Source of the DNA: CAZXCK01 sp964639225
Lineage (GTDB): Bacteria; Chloroflexota; Anaerolineae; Aggregatilineales; Phototrophicaceae
Assembly: GCA_964639225.1 (NCBI GenBank)
Contig: CAZXCK010000027.1
Coordinates: 1 to 35,472, forward strand
Length of the DNA stretch: 35,472 nucleotides
Direction of reading: 5' to 3'
How positions within the stretch are numbered: the stretch's first letter is position 1; every line of letters begins with the position of its first letter. This document shows positions 1-7,832 of the stretch, piece after piece. The notes below the pieces were generated by a model. That model was not told the origin of the DNA, ran no database searches, and worked only from the letters and a program-made list of their open reading frames with translations. Made by a program: the position numbers and the translations under genes.

Positions 1-40
1 GGGAATTCTCTGTTTTTGTGGGGATCAGGAATTGAAGTAA

Positions 41-175
41 TCCGAATCCACGCGCAACATCACCATTCACTTTCCAGAGGCAGAAACGGCGCTGGCCGGG
101 TCCGCTGGGACAGTGCTGCTTTACGTGGTCCAGCCCGCCGTCGGAGACGTCATGGCGCTCTACGGGAGGATTTGA
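41..175 (+). other. Short open frame, possible 3' remnant of a gene
   Basis: A 44-codon frame without a start codon runs from just after an in-frame TAA (38-40) to a TGA at 173-175. Its end reads VVQPAVGDVMALYGRI, which is protein-like, but it is cut off upstream and I do not recognise a family. It may be a gene remnant at the scaffold edge or chance in GC-rich DNA. Confidence 0.15.
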
Positions 176-183
176 GGAGATGG

Positions 184-213
184 TTAACAGCATAAGCAGA
201 AATGTGCTATAAT
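184..213 (+). promoter_or_regulatory. Strong sigma70-type promoter pointing into the DUF3800 3' end
   Basis: TTAACA (184-189, 5 of 6 to consensus) and a perfect TATAAT (208-213) are separated by 18 nt. TG at 205-206 gives an extended -10. Transcription would start near 220 and run rightward into the structured segment at 218-281, then antisense to the minus-strand DUF3800 gene. No rightward ORF follows, so a small or antisense RNA is the likely product. Confidence 0.5.
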
Positions 214-217
214 TGTA

Positions 218-281
218 GGTGAATCTGAAAGTCGGCAAGTCCGGTGAGTAGGATTCATCCGGGGGGCGAAAGTCCCCCTAA
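218..281 (+). ncRNA. Candidate small structured RNA, unclassified
   Basis: Two stem-loops follow the promoter. The first pairs GG plus TGAATC (218-225) with GATTCA plus CC (252-260, one bulged T) and encloses CGG/CCG (233-235/241-243). The second is GGGGG (262-266), loop CGAAAGT, CCCCC (274-278), followed by TAACGTTTATAAT, which is only weakly terminator-like. The GCGAAAGTCCCC pattern also resembles domain I segments of bacterial group II introns, but no reverse transcriptase gene is present. I cannot assign a family. An antisense regulator of the DUF3800 gene is an inference from position only. Confidence 0.3.
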
Positions 282-291
282 CGTTTATAAT

Positions 292-1059
292 CTATAGTCT
301 CACTATCCCCATTGCATCGCTTGTAGAAGCTACCTTGCATAGAATCGGTTCCAATCGACTGAAGTAATTTTGTCCCGATTTGCGTCGCATGTAGCTGTTG
401 GGCTTTAGATGCTGATACAGCAGGTAGGCGATTAGATCGACGGATTGAACGAAAAAAGAATGTTCTGATCGCTTCATGAATGGATCCTCAACGATGTATT
501 TCAACTTCATGTTGCGATTACCATTACCAAACCGTAGTTGGTTTGGGATCGGATTGTAACGACGCATTTTGCGAATGAGCGATGTTAGTTTCTTGTCGTC
601 TGTTGCATCTGGAATCAGTAAACCTCGTTCATCGGGATTGCCAGGACCACGGAAATTGTGATGAGAGATCGTGTTCTCGAATCGCTGGATCAGAACCTGC
701 CAAGCTATTTGAAACGGATCATAATCTTGACTCTTGGTTTGTTTGTCCACGACGACATTGATGATATTGAGATCGGGCATAGTAGCTAATTGGTCGGCAA
801 ATTCTCTGAGTATAGACAACCTGTCATGTCGTTTAATGCGTATGAGTTCGCCAGGGTTATTGATGAAAGCCGACGCATGAATTTCTTCACGAAGCTTCAG
901 GCCATATTGGTCTCGCAGATATCGACGGAATTCGATCAACTGATCAAGATAAGACAACCAACGTAGTTCATGAATAACTAATCCTGAAAGTATAAAGTAC
1001 GGCGTTGGTGATCTCGTCATTCCAACATCACCGCTCTCATCAACGTACATCAAAAACAT
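292..1059 (-). CDS. DUF3800 domain protein
   Basis: The 255-residue protein starts with the signature of the DUF3800 family, YVDESGD (residues 5-11). It also keeps EIHASAF (59-65), VVVDK (102-106) and QSVDLIAY (205-212), whose acidic residues and His fit the RNase H-like nuclease fold proposed for the family. Function is not established; many members lie in mobile or defence regions. I chose the ATG at 1059 over an upstream start at 1194 because CAGGAG lies about 9 nt before it and the residues upstream are coded by repeat DNA. It stands alone, convergent with the promoter at 184-213. Its moderate GC content contrasts with the GC-rich genes further right, which fits acquisition by transfer. 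Confidence 0.8.
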   Translation of the reverse strand: MFLMYVDESGDVGMTRSPTPYFILSGLVIHELRWLSYLDQLIEFRRYLRDQYGLKLREEIHASAFINNPGELIRIKRHDRLSILREFADQLATMPDLNIINVVVDKQTKSQDYDPFQIAWQVLIQRFENTISHHNFRGPGNPDERGLLIPDATDDKKLTSLIRKMRRYNPIPNQLRFGNGNRNMKLKYIVEDPFMKRSEHSFFVQSVDLIAYLLYQHLKPNSYMRRKSGQNYFSRLEPILCKVASTSDAMGIVRL

Positions 1060-1098
1060 GGTAAAAACTCCTGAACTGAATTGAAAACATAATGTTTG

Positions 1099-1104
1099 AT
1101 TATA
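1099..1104 (-). promoter_or_regulatory. Likely -10 box of the DUF3800 gene
   Basis: On the minus strand this reads TATAAT, about 40 nt upstream of the ATG at 1059, inside an AT-rich stretch (1060-1135). No convincing -35 hexamer is present at 16-18 nt, so this rests on the -10 alone. Confidence 0.35.
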
Positions 1105-1280
1105 CATGTGTATGAGTGTATAGAGTATATTTAGACTCCGACGGGTGCATCCGGATTTGGGGGCGGACCGATCCCGCCCGGCGTTAAAACACAAGCTGCT
1201 CGCAGCAGGCTACAGGAAGCGGGTGGCGTAATGCACTTTAACGAATCAATGCGGATAAACCGATCTTGTAGCATGCCTTC

Positions 1281-1303
1281 GCCAGCGGTTCAAAACCGCT
1301 GGC
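1281..1303. repeat. Perfect 10-bp stem hairpin
   Basis: GCCAGCGGTT (1281-1290), loop CAA, AACCGCTGGC (1294-1303). Flanking TGTAGC and GCTACA extend the symmetry. There is no T-tract on either side, so it looks like a REP-like module and not a terminator. Confidence 0.7.
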
Positions 1304-1463
1304 TACAGAAAGCCGACCTACTAAAGGGGTCGTGTCCCCTGTGGCACGCAACTGGGGCGGTTCTTTGTGTCTCTTTAGCAGACACGCATGATGTAGCCCG
1401 GTGTTTTAACGCCGGGCGGAATCGGTCCGCCTCTTTACTCCGCTCTAAATTCTTAATCCGCAT

Positions 1464-1514
1464 TACGCCACCCTTACGCGCCATCGTAAGGGCGTGCTAC
1501 AGCGCGCCCGCACT
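1464..1514. repeat. Dispersed repeat, inverted copy of 35412-35462
   Basis: These 51 bases are the exact reverse complement of 35412-35462, and weaker identity continues to about 1553 (35373 in the other copy). It contains the hairpin CCCTTACG (1471-1478), loop CGCCAT, CGTAAGGG (1485-1492). Confidence 0.85.
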
Positions 1515-1669
1515 TAAACCGCTGGCGGTGCGAAAGCTGCAAACCTGCCCCCCAAATCCGGATACCCTTTCCCCCGCCGCCCTGCTTTGCGGCGAGTCGA
1601 ATTGTTGGTAGTATTGATATAAAGGCACACGTAACGCAGTACCCAAATAGATTCTTGAAAGGACTCGCG

Positions 1670-2545
1670 ATGGCCAAGGCAAAAGACAGCCCAAAGGAGA
1701 AAACAAACAACAAGGTCACGGCTAACGGCAAAGCGTCCGACCTCAGAAACAAAAAGGGCCGGCTCAGGAAGAATTTTTACGAAGCGGAATTAGAACGGCT
1801 ACAGCTCGAACTGGTGCGGATGCAGTACTGGGTTAAGGATAAGGGTCTGCGCATTGTGCTGCTGTTCGAGGGGCGCGATGCCGCTGGCAAGGGCGGCATC
1901 ATCAAGCGCATCACCGAACCGCTGAATCCGCGCGGCGTGCGGCTGGTGGCGCTGGGCACACCCAACGACCGCGAGCGGACCCAGTGGTATTTTCAGCGCT
2001 ACGTGGAACATCTGCCGGCGGCGGGTGAGATCGTCATCTTCGACCGCAGTTGGTACAACCGCGCCGGGGTCGAGCGTGTGATGGGCTTCTGCGCCGACGA
2101 GCAGTACTGGGAATTTCTGCATTCCTGCCCGGAATTCGAGCGGATGCTGGTACGCTCTGGCATTATTCTGCTCAAGTACTGGCTGTCGGTCAGCGACGAA
2201 GAGCAGGAAGCGCGCTTCCGCAGCCGGGCCGAAGACCCTACCCGCCGCTGGAAACTCAGCCCAATGGACCTGGAATCGCGCAAGCGCTGGGTGGAGTATT
2301 CCAAAGCCAAAGATATGATGATGGCCCACACCGACATCCCGGAGTCGCGCTGGTACCAGGTCGAATCCGACGACAAGCGGGCAGCGCGGCTGATCTGCAT
2401 CAACCACATTCTGAGCATGGTCAATTACGAGGACATCATGCCCGGTGTGCTGGAACTCGACGAGCGCCCGCCCGGCGATGTCCACTACGTGCGCCCGCCC
2501 AAAGATCAGCACATTTTCCTCAACGAGTATTTCCTGAAAAGCTGA
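1670..2545 (+). CDS. ppk2: Polyphosphate kinase 2 (PPK2 family)
   Basis: This 291-residue cytoplasmic enzyme transfers phosphate between polyphosphate and nucleotides. Visible landmarks are Walker A GRDAAGKGG (68-76), the Walker B region IVIFDRSWYNR (121-131) and an Arg-rich lid around residues 182-200. The single-domain length and the DRSWYNRAGVERVMGF block fit the classic one-domain PPK2 group, which usually favours ADP or GDP; the exact substrate cannot be read from sequence. The first 35 residues are Lys-rich and probably disordered. I chose ATG 1670 over TTG 1655 because GAAAGGA lies 7 nt before the ATG. The gene is monocistronic, with repeats upstream and a terminator directly downstream. 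Confidence 0.95.
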   Translation: MAKAKDSPKEKTNNKVTANGKASDLRNKKGRLRKNFYEAELERLQLELVRMQYWVKDKGLRIVLLFEGRDAAGKGGIIKRITEPLNPRGVRLVALGTPNDRERTQWYFQRYVEHLPAAGEIVIFDRSWYNRAGVERVMGFCADEQYWEFLHSCPEFERMLVRSGIILLKYWLSVSDEEQEARFRSRAEDPTRRWKLSPMDLESRKRWVEYSKAKDMMMAHTDIPESRWYQVESDDKRAARLICINHILSMVNYEDIMPGVLELDERPPGDVHYVRPPKDQHIFLNEYFLKS

Positions 2546-2560
2546 CCGTACCCATCAACA

Positions 2561-2598
2561 AACACACCGGCGGCGATGAGGCCAGCCGGTGTGTTTTT
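2561..2598 (+). terminator. Rho-independent terminator after ppk2
   Basis: An 11-bp stem AACACACCGGC (2561-2571) / GCCGGTGTGTT (2585-2595) with a 13-nt loop runs into a T-run (2594-2598). On the minus strand the stem is followed by TTTGTTG, so it may also serve the convergent DUF427 gene. Confidence 0.85.
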
Positions 2599-2620
2599 AT
2601 GTACGCTTCAGGGGGTTGGT

Positions 2621-2908
2621 TCAGTCGGTGACGACCTGCACGCCGCGCCAGAAAGCGACGTGATCCTTGATGTTGCTGGCGGCAGGTTTCGGCTCGCGGT
2701 AGAACCAGGCCGCATCGGGGTTGGTCTCGTCGCCGACCTGGATGGTGTAGTAGCTGGCGACACCTTTCCAGGGGCAGGTGGTCTGCTTATCGGATGGCGC
2801 GAAATAATCCATGTTGACCGACTCCGGCGGGAAGTAATGGTTGCCTTCGACAATTTCCGTGCGGTCGCTCTGGGCCAGAACGACGCCGTTCCAGATCGCT
2901 TTTGCCAT
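2621..2908 (-). CDS. DUF427 domain protein
   Basis: The 95-residue protein matches the compact DUF427 family: a WNGVVLAQSD start, HYFPPESV (24-31), the hallmark CPWKGVASYY (45-54) and an AAWFYREPKPAA segment. The fold is a small beta-rich barrel; its biochemical role is unknown. I chose ATG 2908 over TTG 2923 because GGGAG sits about 9 nt upstream of the ATG. It is convergent with ppk2 and shares the terminator region with it. Confidence 0.9.
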   Translation of the reverse strand: MAKAIWNGVVLAQSDRTEIVEGNHYFPPESVNMDYFAPSDKQTTCPWKGVASYYTIQVGDETNPDAAWFYREPKPAASNIKDHVAFWRGVQVVTD

Positions 2909-2970
2909 GCTGGGCGCTCCCAATCATCTATGCTTGCGGTACTGTTCGGACTGCCCGGCGAGCGTCTGTC

Positions 2971-3765
2971 TTACGTTAGATTACGCTGAGACCTGGCGGG
3001 CGCGCCCTGGCGGCGTTCGTTGAGCCAGGGACGCAGGATGCTGTAATATACCGAAGCGCCGGTCATGGCGATGGCTATCGCTGCCCACAGCAGCGCCCAC
3101 ACCGACGGCGGCACCCAGGACGCGACCTCCTGGCTGAAGGCGGCGGCGTCGTTACGGACGATGCCGTTTCGCGTCATCATAATCACGTCGCTGTTGCGGA
3201 TGAGCCGGGTCACGTCCATGACGGCGTTGAGGGCGGTCATCACCGCCAGCACGTTGAGCACCAGCAGATTGATGTCGCCGTTGACCTTCCAGCCCAGCGC
3301 GATCAGGCCGCCGCCTACCAGCAGGCCGATGAACAGGGCCACCGGCACGCCCGATGAATCCGGGCGGGCATACAGCACGGTGAAGATCACCAGTGCCACA
3401 CCCAGCACGATGGAGATGGTGCGGGCATACGGCCTGGTGTTGACCACGTAGAACAGCAGCGCCCCGAACAGCGCCGCGCCCAGGTAACCCGCCGGCAGGA
3501 TGACGGCGCGCGCGCCGCCGGCGGTCGTCGCCAGGCCGGAGCCGTCCGCCGACACCGAAAAGCCGATCACCCGGCCACCGGTTGCCAGGGCGGCCAGCGC
3601 GTGCCCGGCCTCGTGGACGTAAGTCACGAACAGCCGGAACGGATACGCCAGCGGCGACAGCGCCGGGACGTTCCACAGCAGATATACGATGACCACCGCC
3701 ACCGCCGTTATCGACAGCGCCCGCCCACGCGAGATGTGCGGCGGCCCGGACTTGTTTTTCAGCAT
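2971..3765 (-). CDS. Small M50-family membrane metallopeptidase
   Basis: This 264-residue integral membrane protein has the zinc motif HEAGH (51-55) at the end of the second hydrophobic stretch, followed by several membrane segments. This fits M50B-like proteins in which HExxH-AL binds zinc within the membrane. A second Asp-containing M50 motif is not obvious, so activity is inferred from family. The charged C-terminus (LNERRQGAPARSQRN) is probably cytoplasmic. The start is uncertain: ATG 3765 is chosen, but a GTG at 3777 is possible. It is divergent from the endonuclease IV-like gene, and the two share a 74-nt spacer. Confidence 0.8.
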   Translation of the reverse strand: MLKNKSGPPHISRGRALSITAVAVVIVYLLWNVPALSPLAYPFRLFVTYVHEAGHALAALATGGRVIGFSVSADGSGLATTAGGARAVILPAGYLGAALFGALLFYVVNTRPYARTISIVLGVALVIFTVLYARPDSSGVPVALFIGLLVGGGLIALGWKVNGDINLLVLNVLAVMTALNAVMDVTRLIRNSDVIMMTRNGIVRNDAAAFSQEVASWVPPSVWALLWAAIAIAMTGASVYYSILRPWLNERRQGAPARSQRNLT

Positions 3766-3839
3766 CGGTTTTTCCACTCTCTATGCGCTACAATAAACCA
3801 TCTTATCCCAGTATACGCAGAAGAGAGAGGAATCGTCGC

Positions 3840-4715
3840 TTGAAAAACGAGGTTAAACTGCGCTTTGGCACGGTCGGCTCGCCGCAGACCACCCCCGGCA
3901 GCGGGACCGTCGCCGCCATCGAACACACCAAACAGCTCGGTCTGCACCACCTGGAGATCGCCTGGGTGCAGAGCGTGCGCGTCTCCGACGCGACCTGCGC
4001 CGACATCAAAGCCGCCGCCGAGAAGAACGGCATCACACTGAGCGTCCACGCGCCGTATTACATCAACCTCAACAGCCAGACCGACGAACTCATGGCCAAA
4101 AGCGACCTGCGTCTGCTGACGGCGGCGCGCAAGGGCTTCCTGGCCGGGGCGCGCGACATCGTGTTTCATCCGGGCAGCTATCACGGGCAGCCGCCGGAGC
4201 AGGTCTACCAGCGGATGCGTGACAAGCTGGTGGAATTAACGGGCATTCTGCGCGACGAAGGCGTGGACGTGACCCTGCGCCCGGAGACGATGGGCAAGGG
4301 CGCGGTGTTCGGCACTTTAGAGGAAGTGCTGCAACTCAGCGCCGAGATCGACGGCGTGCTGCCCTGCATCGACTGGGCGCACCTGCACGCTCGCACCGGT
4401 GACGGCACCTTCAACACCTACGACGAATTCGCCGCCGCCCTGACGCGCGTCCGCGAGGTGCTGGGCGAAGCGGGTATCAAGTCGCTGCACAACCACATGA
4501 GCGGCATCGCCTACACCGCCAAAGGCGAAAAAGAGCATCTGCCACTCAACGAGGCCGACCTGCGCTACCGCGATCTGCTGCAGGCGTTTGTCGATCATGG
4601 CGTTGAGGGCACGGTGGGCATCGAAGCGCCGGAGCCGTTCCACACGGCGGACTGCCTGACGTTCCAGGCGACTTACCGGCGTCTGCTGGACCTGCGCGAG
4701 ATGGAATCGGCCTGA
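3840..4715 (+). CDS. nfo: Endonuclease IV-like TIM-barrel metalloenzyme
   Basis: The 291-residue protein looks like an AP endonuclease family 2 member, which cuts DNA 5' of abasic sites with a trinuclear zinc centre. Candidate ligands line up in the usual order: H70 (SVHAPYY), H110 (FHPGSY), E149 (RPET), D178 and H181 (CIDWAH), H217 (LHNH), H233 (KEHLPL) and E262 (GIEAPEP). The KGEKEHLPL segment resembles archaeal-type members more than E. coli Nfo. A sugar-isomerase-like role in the same superfamily is the alternative. I chose the TTG at 3840 because AGAGAGAGGAA lies about 8 nt upstream; the ATG at 3783 adds basic residues without a ribosome site. A possible -10 TACAAT is at 3789-3794. Confidence 0.8.
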   Translation: MKNEVKLRFGTVGSPQTTPGSGTVAAIEHTKQLGLHHLEIAWVQSVRVSDATCADIKAAAEKNGITLSVHAPYYINLNSQTDELMAKSDLRLLTAARKGFLAGARDIVFHPGSYHGQPPEQVYQRMRDKLVELTGILRDEGVDVTLRPETMGKGAVFGTLEEVLQLSAEIDGVLPCIDWAHLHARTGDGTFNTYDEFAAALTRVREVLGEAGIKSLHNHMSGIAYTAKGEKEHLPLNEADLRYRDLLQAFVDHGVEGTVGIEAPEPFHTADCLTFQATYRRLLDLREMESA

Positions 4716-4835
4716 GCAGCAGCGGGTTTGTCTGCTTCAGACAATATTGCTTTGTGCATTTTTCAGCAAATGCTTTGCCGGTCATTCTGAACCGGATAGC
4801 AGCCCGGAGTCTTGTGCAAACTGGATGAAACTTTG

Positions 4836-4864
4836 TTGCGGCTGTTATCGAAATATGCTATTCT
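4836..4864 (+). promoter_or_regulatory. Promoter of the peptide importer operon
   Basis: TTGCGG (4836-4841), 17 nt, then TATTCT (4859-4864) with TG at 4856-4857 as an extended -10. It leaves a leader of about 90 nt that holds a small stem-loop (GACAC 4908-4912 / GTGTC 4921-4925, extended by GCC/GGC). Confidence 0.45.
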
Positions 4865-4962
4865 CTCACTTGCTATTCATCGTTAGGATAGCGAAAGAAT
4901 GCCGAATGACACAGTTACGGGTGTCGGCAGCGTTCAACTTTATACTGTTAGGAGGAGCTTGC

Positions 4963-6669
4963 ATGAAAAGAGTGACCCGCTTTATCGTGTTGAGCCTGGT
5001 GCTCGTATTAACTATGAGCATCGGGTTTGGTCTGGCATCCGCCCAGGACGACGATCTTACCATCGTCATCGGCTGGGAGCAGGAGCCATCGGTACTGGCG
5101 CCGCTTTCCGATATGGCCTTCGCTGCGTATATGCAGAATTTTTACCAGCGTGACCTTTGGGACTGGGACACCAACCGCGAAATCTTCCCCATTATGGCGG
5201 AGGAGATTCCCAGCTTTGAGAACGGCATGGTTACTGAGACCGAAGAAGGCAACACCGTCGTCACCTACAAGCTGAACGAAGGTATGCTCTGGTCCGACGG
5301 CGAGCCGGTCACCTCGGCTGACTGCGCCTTCTGGCACGAAGTCATGATGGACCCCAGCAAGGGCACCATCCAGCGTTCTTCTTACCCCGATGTTGTCGAG
5401 AGCTTCGAAGTCGTCGATGACCTGACTTTCGTTCTCACCTACAACCGTCCGTTCCCGGACTTCCTGACCAACTCCACCGCCACCTGCGGTTACCCGGAGC
5501 ACATCCTGGGTCCGTGGGTTGAGGAAAATGGCACCATCGACACCGCCCCGTACTTCCGTGGCGAGGGTGTGGTGGGCTATGGCCCGTATGTCTTCGGCGA
5601 GTGGGTCATCGGCAACAGCCTGACCTTCGACCGCAACCCCAACTGGGGCGAGAACGAGTTCGAGAAGGCCCCGGCCATCGACCGCGTCATCCTGAGCTTC
5701 ATCACCGACACCGCTCAGATGCAGAACGCCTTCGAGACCGGCCAGATCGACGTCGCCTTCAACTTCAGCGACGATCTGGTTGCGGGCTACCAGTCTGTGG
5801 CTGGTGCCGAAATCTTCAGCACGCCTGGCGTGTTCGGTGACGCCATCTGGGTTAACGTCGGCAACGGCGGCCACCCGGCTCTGGAAGACCCGATGGTGAT
5901 CGACGCCATGATCCACGCCATTGACCGCGCCACCCTGGCCGAAGAGCTGGTTGGCCCCGGTGTAGGCGTGCCGAAGTCGTGGTATGCCGAGCAGTTCTGG
6001 CCGGAAGACCTGCCGCTGCTTGAGTACGATCCTGAACTGGCGATGGAAATGCTGGACGAAGCCGGCTGGGTTGACACCAACGAGAACGGTATCCGTGACA
6101 AGGTCGTGGTCGAGGGCGAGCCGCCGGTTGAGCTGGTGCTGCGCTTCTACACCACCGACCGTCAGATCCGCATGGACTACCAGGTCTTCATCCAGGAATA
6201 CCTGGAAGAAGTTGGCATCGTCACTCAGTTGCTGCCGGTCCCGGCGACCATCCTGTTTGGCCCGTATGCCGAGCGCGGTATCCTGGATACCGGTGCCTTC
6301 GACCTGGCTCTGTTCGCGCTGAGCACTGGCCCGCTGTCGCCGTTCGCGGACGCGCCGACCTGGTTCGGCTGCGGCAACACCCCGTCGCCGGAGAACGGTG
6401 GCCAGGGTAAGAATGGCTGGGGTTGGTGTGACGAAGAATTCGACCGCCTGGACCTGCTGGTCGGCGAGACGGTTGATCCTGTTGAGCGCATGGAATATGC
6501 TCACGAAGCCCAGCGCCGCTTCTTCGAGGGCCGCTTCTGGCATGGCCTGTACCTGCGCCCCACCTGGTACGCCGTTGACGGCAGCCAGTGGAACGTGGAC
6601 ACCATGCTGGACATGGGTACCCTCAGCGACAACTACTTCACCAAGGTTGAATACTGGGAGCCTGCCTGA
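4963..6669 (+). CDS. ABC transporter substrate-binding protein, family 5
   Basis: This 568-residue exported protein belongs to the oligopeptide/dipeptide/nickel binding-protein family (SBP_bac_5). A Sec signal peptide spans residues 1-27: basic start, hydrophobic core, then ASA cleaved before QDD. No lipobox Cys is present, so anchoring is not by lipidation. The mature part has family features such as EGMLWSDGEPVTSADCAFW and the late DEAGW-DTNENGIRD segment (Asp371 onward), which is Asn/Asp-rich like a calcium loop. The start is firm: GGAGGAG lies 5 nt before ATG 4963. It heads an operon with two permeases. The ligand cannot be deduced; peptides are most likely from family. Confidence 0.93.
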   Translation: MKRVTRFIVLSLVLVLTMSIGFGLASAQDDDLTIVIGWEQEPSVLAPLSDMAFAAYMQNFYQRDLWDWDTNREIFPIMAEEIPSFENGMVTETEEGNTVVTYKLNEGMLWSDGEPVTSADCAFWHEVMMDPSKGTIQRSSYPDVVESFEVVDDLTFVLTYNRPFPDFLTNSTATCGYPEHILGPWVEENGTIDTAPYFRGEGVVGYGPYVFGEWVIGNSLTFDRNPNWGENEFEKAPAIDRVILSFITDTAQMQNAFETGQIDVAFNFSDDLVAGYQSVAGAEIFSTPGVFGDAIWVNVGNGGHPALEDPMVIDAMIHAIDRATLAEELVGPGVGVPKSWYAEQFWPEDLPLLEYDPELAMEMLDEAGWVDTNENGIRDKVVVEGEPPVELVLRFYTTDRQIRMDYQVFIQEYLEEVGIVTQLLPVPATILFGPYAERGILDTGAFDLALFALSTGPLSPFADAPTWFGCGNTPSPENGGQGKNGWGWCDEEFDRLDLLVGETVDPVERMEYAHEAQRRFFEGRFWHGLYLRPTWYAVDGSQWNVDTMLDMGTLSDNYFTKVEYWEPA

Positions 6670-6697
6670 TCTTCAACGGGTTAGTTAACCAGTAACG

Positions 6698-6729
6698 AGT
6701 TGGGGACGTGCGCAGGCATGTCCCCAACT
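6698..6729 (+). terminator. Intercistronic hairpin between binding protein and permease
   Basis: AGTTGGGGAC (6698-6707) pairs perfectly with GTCCCCAACT (6720-6729), and three more inner pairs (one G-U) give a 13-bp stem with a 6-nt loop. It is followed only by TTTGTCC, so it is a partial terminator or an mRNA-stabilising element. Such an arrangement usually gives much more binding protein than permease. Confidence 0.7.
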
Positions 6730-6773
6730 TTGTCCATTCAGTCTGTGTCCACTCTAGTGCTAGTAAGCGTACC

Positions 6774-7817
6774 ATGACCCAATATATCATTCGTCGCATT
6801 TTGCAGGCTATCCCGTTGATTATCCTGATCACGGTGATTGTGTTTATCCTGTTGAAAGCCTCCGGCGACCCGCTGGCTTACCTGGCGGAAGACCCACGCA
6901 ATACCCAGGCCGATATTCTGCTGCAGCGCGCCCGGCTGGGCCTGGATGATCCACTGCCACTGCAATTCATCCATTGGCTGGTGGGCGACACCTGGTACCG
7001 CCGTCAGGTGGACCTGAACGGCGACGGTGAATTTGAGATCGACCGCTATGGCGACCGTGAAGGCGTTATACGCGGCGACCTGGGCGAGTCGCTGGTTTAT
7101 CGCCGCCCAGTGACCGAGGTGCTGGGACGCTTCCTGCCGAATACGCTGCTGTTGGGCATCTCCGCTTATGTGGTGACCATCATCTTCTCGCTGACATTCG
7201 GCATCTTCGCCGCACTCAACCAGTATTCAGTGGCCGATAACATCATCACCGCCGCCGCGTTTTTCACCTACTCGCTGCCGGTCTTTTTGTCGGCGCTCAT
7301 TCTGGTGCAGATATTCGCCGTACAGTTCCGACACTGGGGCTTACCGGCGCTGCCGGTTTCCGGCATGTATAACCCGCGCGGCGACCGATCGGTGACCGAT
7401 CTCATCCAGCACATGATTCTGCCGGTAGCGGCGCTGTCGTCGATCAGTATCGCCGGCTACAGCCGCTATATCCGTGCCACCATGCTGGAAGTCATCAACA
7501 GCGATTACATCCGCACAGCCCGCGCCAAGGGCCTGGGCGAGCGCCGCGTGGTCTTTCTGCATGCGCTCAAAAACGCTTCGCTGCCGCTGGTAACGCTCAT
7601 CGGCCTGGACGTGCCGTTCCTGCTCAGCGGCGCCATCATCACCGAGACGATCTTCTCGTGGCCGGGCACTGGCTTTATGTTCATCAACGCGCTGGAACGA
7701 CTCGACCTGCCGCTGATTATCGCTTTTGTACTCATGATCGCGATCGCCATTGTGATTTTCCAGCTTCTCACGGACATCATTTACGCATGGCTCGATCCGC
7801 GTATTCACTATAATTAG
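6774..7817 (+). CDS. ABC permease, DppB/OppB type
   Basis: The 347-residue inner-membrane permease has the typical N-terminus (MTQYIIRRILQAIPLIILIT), about six membrane spans and the ATPase-coupling loop near residues 248-268 (AKGLGERRVVFLHALKNASL). The first external loop carries an extra segment containing DLNGDGEFEID (residues 80-90), which resembles a calcium-binding EF-hand or dockerin loop and is absent from standard DppB proteins. ATG 6774 is chosen because the protein then begins at the first membrane helix; residues from an upstream start at 6708 are coded by the hairpin. The next gene follows after 15 nt. Confidence 0.92.
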   Translation: MTQYIIRRILQAIPLIILITVIVFILLKASGDPLAYLAEDPRNTQADILLQRARLGLDDPLPLQFIHWLVGDTWYRRQVDLNGDGEFEIDRYGDREGVIRGDLGESLVYRRPVTEVLGRFLPNTLLLGISAYVVTIIFSLTFGIFAALNQYSVADNIITAAAFFTYSLPVFLSALILVQIFAVQFRHWGLPALPVSGMYNPRGDRSVTDLIQHMILPVAALSSISIAGYSRYIRATMLEVINSDYIRTARAKGLGERRVVFLHALKNASLPLVTLIGLDVPFLLSGAIITETIFSWPGTGFMFINALERLDLPLIIAFVLMIAIAIVIFQLLTDIIYAWLDPRIHYN

Positions 7818-7832
7818 TTGAGGTGCCGACAT

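Larger units (their letters stand above)
1140..1569. repeat. Composite patch of nested inverted repeats
   Basis: This non-coding stretch between the DUF3800 and ppk2 genes is built from modules that pair with each other. Segment 1143-1163 pairs with 1543-1569 (ATCCGGATTTGGGGG core). Segment 1161-1192 pairs with 1401-1432 (GGCGTTAAAACAC plus GGCGGACCGAT, about 29 of 30). Segment 1221-1234 pairs perfectly with 1460-1473 (GGGTGGCGTAATGC). Local hairpins lie between them. The half-palindrome GCCCGGCGTTA also occurs in the repeats near 24.4 kb. Small ORFs across it are repeat-coded and not believed. No transposase is present. Confidence 0.8.

Noticed and set aside
1281..1303. Rho-independent terminator for DUF3800 or ppk2
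   Set aside because: The hairpin has no T-tract on either strand and lies upstream of both genes, inside a repeat patch.
1231..1611. 126-codon plus-strand frame between DUF3800 and ppk2
   Set aside because: It is coded entirely by the inverted repeat modules and has no ribosome site or family match.
5008..6543. 511-codon minus-strand frame opposite the binding-protein gene
   Set aside because: The plus strand has signal peptide, ribosome site and family features; the antisense frame has none.
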